64,000 nucleotides of DNA from Deinococcus humi (GTDB lineage Bacteria > Deinococcota > Deinococci > Deinococcales > Deinococcaceae), in the NCBI RefSeq assembly GCF_014201875.1, contig NZ_JACHFL010000002.1, forward strand, positions 124,001 through 188,000. Direction: 5' to 3'. The position numbers and the translations under genes are program-made. Shown here in pieces: positions 53,136-64,000 of the stretch. The stretch's first letter is position 1; the number at the start of each line of letters is the position of its first letter. The notes beneath the pieces are model-generated. The model was given only the letters and a program-made list of their open reading frames with translations. It was not told the origin of the DNA and ran no database searches.

Positions 53136-54295
53136 CAGCGCACCCGGAAGTGGTCCAGATTGTTGTCGTCCAGCCGCTTCTCGGTGCGGGTCAGGGCCTC
53201 GCCGGTGTAGGGACCGACCGCCACCGTGACCTTGCGACCCTCAGGGGCATTGACCGTGGGCACGTAGCCGAGGTCGCGCAGCTGATCCACCAGCTTCTGG
53301 GCGCTCTCCACGCGGTCAAAAGCCCCGACCTGCAGGTAGACCGGGCCGCTGGGCGCGGCGGGAGCAGCAGCCGGGGCTGGGCTGGCGTCAGAGTCGCTGC
53401 TGGCACTGCTGCTCGAAGTCGTGCCCGAACTGCTCTCGGAGGTGGCGGCGTTGCTGGCGCTGGCACGTGGGGGATACAGCAAGGCGCCGGGGTAGGCCCG
53501 CTGAATGTCGCCCAGGGCCTGACGGGCGCTGGCCTCGTCGGCGAAGGGACCTACCTGCGCCACCACCTGGCTGCCCAGATCAATGGGGTAGACCGTGTAG
53601 CCCAGGCTGCTGACCGGTGCGGTACGGCTCTGGGCCGTGCCTACGCTGCCGAAGGTCCCCAGGCTGATGCGGTAGTCGCTGCGCAGCGGCGTACGGCTCT
53701 CGCTGGTGGCGACGGCTCCACCGCTGCGCGGCGCGACGGTGGTGGTCGCGGGGGTCTCGGCCGGGGTGGCTGGCGCCTCGGTGATCTGGGCTTGCGGGGT
53801 TTCCGTCTGGGGAGTCGGGGCTTCGGCCGCCGGGGTTTCGGTGGCTGAGGGAGCGGCGCTGTCTGCCGTAGCCGGAGCCGTCTCTGGCGTGGTGGTTGCC
53901 GACTCTGTGGGCGCGGCGGGGATGATGGGGGCCTCGGTGACCGCCTCTGTGGCCGCGTCGGCAGACGGTGCGGTCTGCGTGGTCTCGGCGGGTGCGGTGG
54001 CGGTGGGGGCAGGGGCGCTGCCAGTTTCCGCACTCTCCGGGACCGCGTCGGTGCTCGGTGCGGTCGCTGTTTCGGGAGCTGTGGTGGTGGTTTCAGCGGG
54101 TTGCGCGGTAGTGTCGTCGGTCGTGCCCGGCGCGGCGGGAATACTGGAGGTGGACGGTGCGGTGGTGGTGGGCGTGGTGGTGGTGACCGTCTTGCGCTGG
54201 CCGAGCAGCAGCGCGGTGAACCCTGCCAGCAGCAGCAGCACCAAGACCCCGATCAGGATGTCGGGCCAGCGGCGGGTGGCTGCAGGTTTACTCAT
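53135..54295 (-). CDS. Membrane-anchored SPOR-domain protein with a Thr/Ala/Pro-rich linker
   Basis: 386 residues. A short cytoplasmic tail, one membrane helix (about 12-32), a low-complexity Thr/Ala/Pro/Glu linker (about 40-190) that spans the envelope, and two SPOR-like modules (about 205-275 with SLGYTVYPIDLGSQVVAQVGPF, and about 310-385 with YLQVGAFDRVESAQKLVDQL). SPOR domains bind denuded peptidoglycan at division sites. ATG 54295 follows an AGGAGAG; longer frames are not supported. In the region 54296-54658 upstream there are small hairpins (54445-54475, 54546-54562) but no gene. Confidence 0.82.
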   Translation of the reverse strand: MSKPAATRRWPDILIGVLVLLLLAGFTALLLGQRKTVTTTTPTTTAPSTSSIPAAPGTTDDTTAQPAETTTTAPETATAPSTDAVPESAETGSAPAPTATAPAETTQTAPSADAATEAVTEAPIIPAAPTESATTTPETAPATADSAAPSATETPAAEAPTPQTETPQAQITEAPATPAETPATTTVAPRSGGAVATSESRTPLRSDYRISLGTFGSVGTAQSRTAPVSSLGYTVYPIDLGSQVVAQVGPFADEASARQALGDIQRAYPGALLYPPRASASNAATSESSSGTTSSSSASSDSDASPAPAAAPAAPSGPVYLQVGAFDRVESAQKLVDQLRDLGYVPTVNAPEGRKVTVAVGPYTGEALTRTEKRLDDNNLDHFRVR

Positions 54296-54594
54296 GATGC
54301 TCTCCTGGCCGTCATCCACGGCCTGAGATGAAGATGATGCGCTGTGGTGTTCTCTTTTCCCTGTGGGAGACCGTGTTCTGTCGTGTTTGCCCGCATACAA
54401 CCCCCTTGAACCCTTCTCGATCATTTCAGCATCGGCCCTGCGCTGTCGCTGTGAGGAGTTGAGCTAAACAGCGACGGCCATGTTGTGTATGCCGTGCCTC
54501 AGCTTACAAAAAAAGCGTGTGGGTAAGGCCCTCCGGCCCTCATAGACTCCTGTGTGGGAGTCGCAGGTGGCCCTGGCAGGGGTCTCTGTCAGCA

Positions 54595-54637
54595 AATAGC
54601 GGCGGGAAGGAGCCTTTTGGTCCTTCCCGCCGCTATT
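54595..54637 (-). terminator. Strong hairpin after the TPR gene
   Basis: A perfect 17-bp stem (54595-54611 with 54621-54637) has a nine-base loop. It starts 22 bases after the leftward stop; the T tract on that strand is short (TTT). Confidence 0.75.
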
Positions 54638-54658
54638 CCAGCTGCCCTTTTATTTTGG

Positions 54659-56314
54659 CTACTTCAGAGCGTCTTTGGCCTTGCTGCTGCCCAGGTTGGC
54701 GGCCATCTTGAGCGAAACCTGGGCCTGATCATCCTGGCGCTGTGAACGCTGGGCGAGCCCCAGCATGTACCACGCCTCGGCGGCCTTGGGGTCTTCGGTC
54801 ACCAGACCGCGCAGCACAGCCTCCGCTTCCGGGTAGCGGGCGCTGGCGAGCAGGGCGGAGGCCAGGTTCAGCCGCGCTGTGGGCGTGGGGTTCAGGCGTA
54901 CGCTGTCGGCCAGCGCACTGGCCGCCGCCGGATAATCCTGCCGGGCGTAGTGGCTCAGGCCCAGCCACAGCGCGGTGTCGGCGTCGGGGCGGCGTCTGTG
55001 GCTTTCCTTGAGGGCGATCACGGCGTCCAGCAGACGGTTCTGGCGGTAGGCGGCGATGCCCCGCACGTACAGCGCCCGCGCCGAGGTGGCGGTATCTGGC
55101 TTCAATTTCAGGGCCAGGGCGGTGTCGGCGGCGGCCTCGTCGAAACGGCCCAGGGTCAGGCGAACGCCGGCCAGGGCGGTGCGGTAGGCGGCATTGTCCG
55201 GGGCCAACCGCACAGCGCTCTGGTAAGCGGCCAGTGCGCCGGGCCGGTCATTGCGTAGGACACGCAGTTCGCCCTCACGTGCAAAGGCCACCGCGTTGTA
55301 CTTGTCGGCCTTGGACGCTGCGCTGGCCGCCAGCAGGGCGGCGCGGGTGTCGCCCCCGGCCGCCAGGATGCTGGCCTTGCGCAACAGCAGCGACGAGCGT
55401 TCGCTGGCTTTTCTGACCCGCTTCACGGCGGCGTCCAGTTCGCGCACGGCCCGGTCTGGCAACTCCTGGGCCACGTAGATGTCGGCCAGGAGCAGGGCGG
55501 CGTCCATCCGGGTGCCGTCGGCCTGCAGCAGGGCATACAGGTCGGGTAGCGCCTCGGCCCCCTTCCCGGACAGGGTGCGGGCCTGGGCCAGCCGGTACGC
55601 GGCGTCCAGGTCCCCCGGTGCTAGGGCCGTAATCTGGCTCAGGGTGGCGCTCAGGGCGCTGAAGTCCGCCAGACGGGTCTGTTCGGCCGCCAGCGCCTCT
55701 AGGATCTGACGCTGGGTGGCGGCAGGGGCCTTGCCTGCCATCAGCGTGGCCGCCTGTCCGTACAGTTGCAGCGCTCCGGCGTGGTCCCCGGCCCGGCCCG
55801 CAATTACGCCCAGGTTGTAGGGGCCCTCGTAGCGGTCCGGAGCGAGCGCCATGAACTGCCTCAGCTCGAAGGCTGCACCCTTGTCGTTGCCCAGCGCCAG
55901 GAGCGCCAGGGCCAGCCCAAAATGCGGCTCGGGATGCCCGTAGTTCTGGGCCACCAGCGCCTCGAAGCTGCTGCGGGCCTGGGCATACTGCCCGGCTGCG
56001 TAGGCCGCCTGCGCCTTTTCCAGACTGGCCTGCTGCGTTGGGGTCAGTGGGGGAATGGGCGGGGTAACCGGATCTGGGGACGCCTGCGCTGGGGCGGCAG
56101 CCGGGGTGTTCTGGGCCGGGGCAGCCGTGTTCTGTGCCGCTGTGGGCAGCGTCGGAAGTTTGGGAACAGTGGTCGCCGAATTCAAAGTGTTCTGGATGCC
56201 GACGGACGTGACGGTCTCCACCATGGTCTGGGCCGAACTGACGCCGGCAAGTCCCAGCAACAGTCCGGTCAGTGCGGCGCGTCTGGAACGGCTGGAGCGC
56301 GTTGTTTGCTTCAC
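54659..56314 (-). CDS. Secreted TPR-repeat protein
   Basis: 551 residues, GTG start at 56314 with AGGAGG seven bases upstream. Signal peptide about 1-29 (ending VSSAQ). A Pro/Ala-rich spacer (about 50-95) leads to at least ten tetratricopeptide repeats over the rest of the chain (for example ALALLALGNDKGAAFELRQF, YNLGVIAGRAGDHAGALQLY, and AEAWYMLGLAQRSQRQDDQA). Likely an envelope scaffold; no enzymatic motif. It lies 116 bases after rlmN on the same strand. Confidence 0.8.
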   Translation of the reverse strand: MKQTTRSSRSRRAALTGLLLGLAGVSSAQTMVETVTSVGIQNTLNSATTVPKLPTLPTAAQNTAAPAQNTPAAAPAQASPDPVTPPIPPLTPTQQASLEKAQAAYAAGQYAQARSSFEALVAQNYGHPEPHFGLALALLALGNDKGAAFELRQFMALAPDRYEGPYNLGVIAGRAGDHAGALQLYGQAATLMAGKAPAATQRQILEALAAEQTRLADFSALSATLSQITALAPGDLDAAYRLAQARTLSGKGAEALPDLYALLQADGTRMDAALLLADIYVAQELPDRAVRELDAAVKRVRKASERSSLLLRKASILAAGGDTRAALLAASAASKADKYNAVAFAREGELRVLRNDRPGALAAYQSAVRLAPDNAAYRTALAGVRLTLGRFDEAAADTALALKLKPDTATSARALYVRGIAAYRQNRLLDAVIALKESHRRRPDADTALWLGLSHYARQDYPAAASALADSVRLNPTPTARLNLASALLASARYPEAEAVLRGLVTEDPKAAEAWYMLGLAQRSQRQDDQAQVSLKMAANLGSSKAKDALK

Positions 56315-56430
56315 CTGAGAGCCTCCTGAGGTCGTTAAAACGCCCCCAAAGTAGCACCCGGCTTTTTCCATAACTCTTACGGCATCCGGAGTGAGGGGTA
56401 GCCCCGATCTCTCCTGTCCTGACTGTCCGT

Positions 56431-57471
56431 TTAGAGCGCCGCTCCCATGCCGCTTACCGCGCCGGGGCGTTTGAGGGCCAGTTGCCCGCAGGCCGCGCCC
56501 GCATCCTTGCCACGTGAGCGGCGCACACTGACGTCCACGCCACGAGACTCCAGCGTGTCGTAAAACGCCTGGATGTCGGCCTCTGATGTGCTCTGGAAGC
56601 CGCTGCCGTCCCAGGGGTTCATGGGAATCAGGTTGACGTGGCTGACCAGCCCGCGCAGCAGATCGGCCAGCAACTCGGCCTGCCACACCGCGTCGTTGAC
56701 GCCGCGCAGCATGGTGTACTCGAAGGTGATGCGCCGCCCGGTCACGCCCTGATACTCGCGGGCCGCCGCCATGATCTCGCTGATCGAGTTGGCCGCCCCG
56801 GTGGGAATGATGCGCTGGCGGGTCTCTTCATCGGGGGCGTGCAGGCTGATGGCCAGTTTGAGGCCCAGGTCGTCCTCGGCGGCCAGGCGGGTAATGCCTT
56901 TGGCAATGCCCACCGTGGACAGCGTGATGCGGCGCTTGCTCATGCCCAGCGCCTGCGGGTGCAACAGGATGCGTGCCGCTGCCATGGTGTGGTCATAGTT
57001 CAGCATCGCCTCGCCCATGCCCATGAACACCAGATTGCGCAGGTCGCGCGGGGCCAGACCCTCGCCCCCGGCCACCGCCAGCACCTGCCCCACGATCTCG
57101 CCGGGGGTCAGGTTACGCCCGAAGCCCATCGCCCCCGTCGCGCAGAACGAGCATCTGGCCGGGCAGCCCACCATCGTGGACACGCACACCGTCTTGCGGT
57201 CCAGGTACGGCATGTACACCGCTTCCATCTGGCGTCCGTCTTGCAGGGTAAAGAGATACTTGACGCTGCCGTCATGGCTGCGGACGGTCTCGATCTCGCG
57301 GAAGGGGTTCAGATGGTACTGCTGTGCCAATTCCTCACGCAGCTCTGACGGCAGGTTGGTCATGCCGTCAAAGGTTCCCACCCCCTGCACGTAGACCCAT
57401 TCCAGCAACTGGGTGCGCCGGAATCCCCCCAGGGGGTAAGCGTCGGGGTGAAGGTCAAGGAGGAGCTGCAT
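56431..57471 (-). CDS. rlmN: 23S rRNA (adenine2503-C2)-methyltransferase RlmN
   Basis: 346 residues, a radical SAM enzyme that methylates A2503 of 23S rRNA and A37 of some tRNAs. The CxxxCxxC cluster motif is [12 protein letters not shown]. Other marks are [39 protein letters not shown], and [10 protein letters not shown], with the methyl-carrying Cys in the AACGQL segment near the end. ATG 57471 is six bases after TAAACT, so it is likely leaderless. Confidence 0.95.
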   Translation of the reverse strand: MQLLLDLHPDAYPLGGFRRTQLLEWVYVQGVGTFDGMTNLPSELREELAQQYHLNPFREIETVRSHDGSVKYLFTLQDGRQMEAVYMPYLDRKTVCVSTMVGCPARCSFCATGAMGFGRNLTPGEIVGQVLAVAGGEGLAPRDLRNLVFMGMGEAMLNYDHTMAAARILLHPQALGMSKRRITLSTVGIAKGITRLAAEDDLGLKLAISLHAPDEETRQRIIPTGAANSISEIMAAAREYQGVTGRRITFEYTMLRGVNDAVWQAELLADLLRGLVSHVNLIPMNPWDGSGFQSTSEADIQAFYDTLESRGVDVSVRRSRGKDAGAACGQLALKRPGAVSGMGAAL

Positions 57472-57477
57472 CCGGAT

Positions 57478-57483
57478 AGTTTA
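57478..57483 (-). promoter_or_regulatory. -10 box (TAAACT) of rlmN
   Basis: Minus-strand TAAACT is six bases before ATG 57471, with no ribosome site: leaderless spacing. Confidence 0.45.
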
Positions 57484-57533
57484 GAGGCTCGGTGCAGATG
57501 GCAACGTGACGTTGCGCTGCCAGGCTGCAGCTT

Positions 57534-58334
57534 TCAAGTCACGGGTGAGGCGGCCCCGCCCACCCAGATCTCGATTCCCCCGGCCACCTCCCCGAATTGC
57601 ACGCTCAGCCGCGCGGGTTGCCCCGGCATCCTCTGGGTGACCCGCAGCAAATTGGTGTCGCCCGGCAGTCGGCCCGACGCCCCCAGCGCGCCCACCGCGC
57701 AGGCCAGCATGTTGCTGCTGGCGGCGTCCTCTGGAAAGCCCCTCAGGGGTCCAAAGGCCCGGAAGCTCAGGTCGGCGCGGCCTGGGCCGCCAGTTGTGAA
57801 CACGATCAGTCCAGTCGTCCCAGTGGCGCGGTTAAGCGCTGAAATCGCCTCCCCATCCAGCGTCAGGGCGTCCAGTGCGGCCAGATCGACAATCTCTACC
57901 ACCAGATTTGGCCTTCCCAGACTGGAGATCCAGCCTCGCTCCCCCTGCAGGCCAATGGGGGAGAGGTCCACGCTCACTTCGTTGACCTGGGGCACGCCCT
58001 GACGCAGCAGCCACTCGCCGCCGCAAAGCTGGGCAGGCACGGTCTCGCCGCCCATCCGGACCTCGGCCACGTCCAGGAGGTGTGGGCGCATCTGCGCGAG
58101 GGCTGCCACCGCCGCACTCTCGGAAGAGCCCTTCTCGCGGTCCGGTGTAAACACCTGCAGCGCCACCTCGGAGACGCTGAGCGACTGCGTGAAGACGCTC
58201 AGCGGTGCGCCTGCCACCGCCGCCCTGGCCTGCAAATCGCCCTGAGCATCGGGAAAGACGGCGACGAGCTTGCCACCCTTGCCTGCATCGGCCAGCACAA
58301 GGTAGAGGGTGGCTCTATCGGAAACAGTCACCAC
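57534..58334 (-). CDS. PhzF-family (phenazine biosynthesis-like) protein
   Basis: About 266 residues. Two-domain PhzF fold suggested by SLGRPNLVVEIVDLAALDAL in the middle and SFRAFGPLRGFPEDAASSNM, then ACAVGALG, near the C-terminus, which is the conserved second-domain loop. The usual N-terminal VDAF and catalytic Glu (PFGGNPAAV region) are not clear, so activity is uncertain. Closely follows the homocitrate synthase gene (stop 58354), so likely co-transcribed. Start may be GTG 58334 or 58361. Confidence 0.7.
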   Translation of the reverse strand: MVTVSDRATLYLVLADAGKGGKLVAVFPDAQGDLQARAAVAGAPLSVFTQSLSVSEVALQVFTPDREKGSSESAAVAALAQMRPHLLDVAEVRMGGETVPAQLCGGEWLLRQGVPQVNEVSVDLSPIGLQGERGWISSLGRPNLVVEIVDLAALDALTLDGEAISALNRATGTTGLIVFTTGGPGRADLSFRAFGPLRGFPEDAASSNMLACAVGALGASGRLPGDTNLLRVTQRMPGQPARLSVQFGEVAGGIEIWVGGAASPVT

Positions 58335-58353
58335 AGTATTGTGCCCCACTCCG

Positions 58354-59556
<1,203 letters not shown>

Positions 59557-59558
59557 CT

Positions 59559-59587
59559 ATTGTGCCCATATCCTTACTAAATGTCAA
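59559..59587 (-). promoter_or_regulatory. Promoter of the homocitrate synthase gene
   Basis: On the minus strand TTGACA (59587-59582), a 17-base spacer and CACAAT (59564-59559); the expected leader before ATG 59541 is about 11 bases. Confidence 0.65.
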
Positions 59588-59709
59588 AAAAATCTGTCTA
59601 AAAGTTGTCATATTAAAAGTGATGTCGATAGCGCACGGTCTATAGCATCACCTGTGTGGTGAAGCCCTGCGTGTTCAGTCAGAGATCGACTGAAGCTGTT
59701 GATTCAGGC

Positions 59710-59748
59710 AAAAACGCGAGGAGAGGCTCCTGAAAATGGAGCCTCTCC
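59710..59748 (-). terminator. Rho-independent terminator of argC
   Basis: An 11-bp stem (59720-59730 with 59738-59748) is followed on the minus strand by five Ts (59714-59710). It starts 15 bases after the argC stop. Confidence 0.85.
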
Positions 59749-59762
59749 CTTGTGCTGCTCGC

Positions 59763-61690
<1,928 letters not shown>

Positions 61691-61693
61691 TAT

Positions 61694-61722
61694 TTGACAC
61701 GGAAGTCAGATATTGATAGCCT
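61694..61722 (+). promoter_or_regulatory. Candidate promoter of the second livJ
   Basis: TTGACA (61694-61699), 17-base spacer, TAGCCT (61717-61722), about 95 bases before ATG 61824. Confidence 0.55.
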
Positions 61723-61823
61723 GAAAAAATACGATTTGGAACGGACAAAATTTAGAGAATTCAGTTCACTGTGTAGAATGAGCTGAACTTCTCTTAATAC
61801 TTGCAAATTTACAGGAGAAACCA

Positions 61824-62978
61824 ATGAAGAGAATAATCCTAAACGTGTTGACTCTAGGCCTACTCTCTGCTGGTGTAGCGGGCGCACAGACCATTGTCAA
61901 GATCGCCAGTCTCTCACCGTTGTCGGGCAGCCAGAGTTTTACCGGCACGTTGGTCAAGAATGGCGCGCAATTGGCCGTTGAGGAGCAGAAAGCCGCCTTC
62001 AAGAAGATGGGCTTTGATCTGCAGTTTGTCGGTTACGACGATCAGGCGGACCCGGCCACCGGGACAGCGGCAGCGCGCAAGATCGCCTCGGGCCGCGCAA
62101 TCCTGGGCGTGGTGGGGACCATGAACAGCGGTGTGGCCATTCCGGCCAGTGAGGCGCTCAAGGCCAGTCACGTCACCATGGTCAGCCCGGCGGTGACCGC
62201 CAACGAGGTCACAGACCGTGGGCTGGCGAACATGAACCGTATCGTGGCCCGCAACGACGCCCAGGGACCGGCAGGCGCGAAGTTCATGATGGACGAGCTG
62301 GGGGCGAAGTCGGTCTACATCCTGAATGACAAGACCTCCTACGGTGAGGGGCTGGCCGCCGAAGTGGAGAAGACCCTCAAGGCCGGCGGTGCCAAGGTGA
62401 TCGCCAACGAGGGGACCGAGGAAAAGAGCGACTTCTCCAGCATCATCGCCAAGATCAAGTTGCAGAAGCCGGACGCGGTGTACTTCGGCGGCATCTACAC
62501 GCAGATTGGCATCTTCATCCGGCAGTTGCGCGACGCAGGCATTGATATTCCCGTGGTTGGCGGCGACGGTCTGGACAGCACCGAGCTGGCGACCATCGCA
62601 GCCAAGGGTGCCAACAACATCTACTACACCACCATCGTCGCGCCGCTGGAGTCGCTGCCCGCCGCCAAAACTTTCACCGCCAACTACCGCAAGGCGTACA
62701 AGACCGTGCCCGCCGGCTACGCCGCGTTTGCCTACGATTCGGCCAACGTGATTGCCCAGGGCATTCTGGACGCCGCCAAAGCCAATGGCGGCAAGCTGCC
62801 AACCCGCACGCAGGTGGAAACGGCCATCCGCAAGGGCAGCTTCAAGGGTCTGCTGTCGGGCGACGTGACCTTCAACAGCGTTGGGGACCGTAACTCGGTC
62901 ACGCTGTACATCATGAAGATGGATGCGGGCAAGCAGAGCCTGTCGGCGCAGTCGACGGTCAAACCGCCCAAGCAGTAA
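61824..62978 (+). CDS. livJ: Branched-chain amino acid substrate-binding protein, second copy
   Basis: 384 residues with a signal peptide (about 1-20, ending AGAQ). Type I periplasmic-binding fold: VKIASLSPLSGSQ at the start, then the same blocks as the partial livJ at 1-864 (TDRGLANMNRIVAR, GTEEKSDFSS, VVGGDGLDS). No permease or ATPase gene is adjacent: the next gene is pfkA on the other strand. It may use the LivHMGF complex encoded at 1062-5338 with a different ligand. An AGGAGA precedes the ATG. Confidence 0.92.
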   Translation: MKRIILNVLTLGLLSAGVAGAQTIVKIASLSPLSGSQSFTGTLVKNGAQLAVEEQKAAFKKMGFDLQFVGYDDQADPATGTAAARKIASGRAILGVVGTMNSGVAIPASEALKASHVTMVSPAVTANEVTDRGLANMNRIVARNDAQGPAGAKFMMDELGAKSVYILNDKTSYGEGLAAEVEKTLKAGGAKVIANEGTEEKSDFSSIIAKIKLQKPDAVYFGGIYTQIGIFIRQLRDAGIDIPVVGGDGLDSTELATIAAKGANNIYYTTIVAPLESLPAAKTFTANYRKAYKTVPAGYAAFAYDSANVIAQGILDAAKANGGKLPTRTQVETAIRKGSFKGLLSGDVTFNSVGDRNSVTLYIMKMDAGKQSLSAQSTVKPPKQ

Positions 62979-62991
62979 GGGTCAGCACAAG

Positions 62992-63037
62992 GAGGGGCGC
63001 AGGGAATGATTTCCCTGCGCCCCTCTTCCCTGTCTTT
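62992..63037. terminator. Bidirectional hairpin between livJ copy 2 and pfkA
   Basis: A perfect 15-bp stem (62992-63006 with 63011-63025) with a four-base loop, then a T-rich tract on the plus strand. It separates the two convergent genes. Confidence 0.85.
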
Positions 63038-63042
63038 GTGCT

Positions 63043-64000
<958 letters not shown>

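Overview
The window looks like chromosomal DNA of a Deinococcus-type bacterium. The evidence is high GC content, a class I homocitrate synthase close to an ArgC/LysY-type reductase (the aminoadipate lysine route typical of Deinococcus-Thermus), the short HisG/HisZ pair, and several genes with a TANNNT -10 box only 6-8 bases before the start codon, the leaderless arrangement common in Deinococcus. This placement is an inference from gene content; no rRNA is present to confirm it.

Layout. 1-5390: a branched-chain amino acid importer (end of livJ, terminator, then livHMGF with overlapping genes). 5436-8372: an AttH/CrtC-like lipoprotein, then a leftward set of two membrane proteins and an Ig-like lipoprotein. 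8541-10640: hisZ-hisG, then a CAT-anticodon tRNA (probably Ile2) and tRNA-Val(CAC) behind a strong promoter. 10642-20562: a genomic island in tRNA-Val, bounded by a 44-bp exact repeat of the tRNA 3' half. It has a wrecked tyrosine integrase and one leftward three-gene module: a membrane OB-fold/YqiJ-like protein, a YqiK-like flotillin and a giant DNA-repair-ATPase-type AAA+ protein of about 1844 residues. This module is the best candidate for a poorly described system.

20900-30509: secreted and lipoprotein genes of unknown role and a SARP/STAND-type regulator of 1112 residues. 30704-34102: an ABC exporter, an NAD(P)H oxidoreductase and a VOC protein. 34112-41641: a NarL-type two-component pair, a secreted alpha/beta hydrolase, a CPBP membrane protease and a GAF-GAF-GGDEF diguanylate cyclase. 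42083-50119: an LLM flavin monooxygenase, the glycolate oxidase set glcF-glcD-glcE, an FMN hydroxyacid oxidase, and a CpdB-type nucleotidase.

50189-60836 is mostly leftward: an Ig-like lipoprotein, a duplicated fragment of rex, the redox repressor rex, a SPOR protein, a TPR protein, rlmN, a PhzF-like protein, homocitrate synthase and argC/lysY. 61015-64000 holds the small SRP RNA, a second stand-alone livJ paralogue, and the 3' part of pfkA running off the end. Besides the island and the rex duplication there are no recognisable insertion sequences, CRISPR arrays or rRNA genes.
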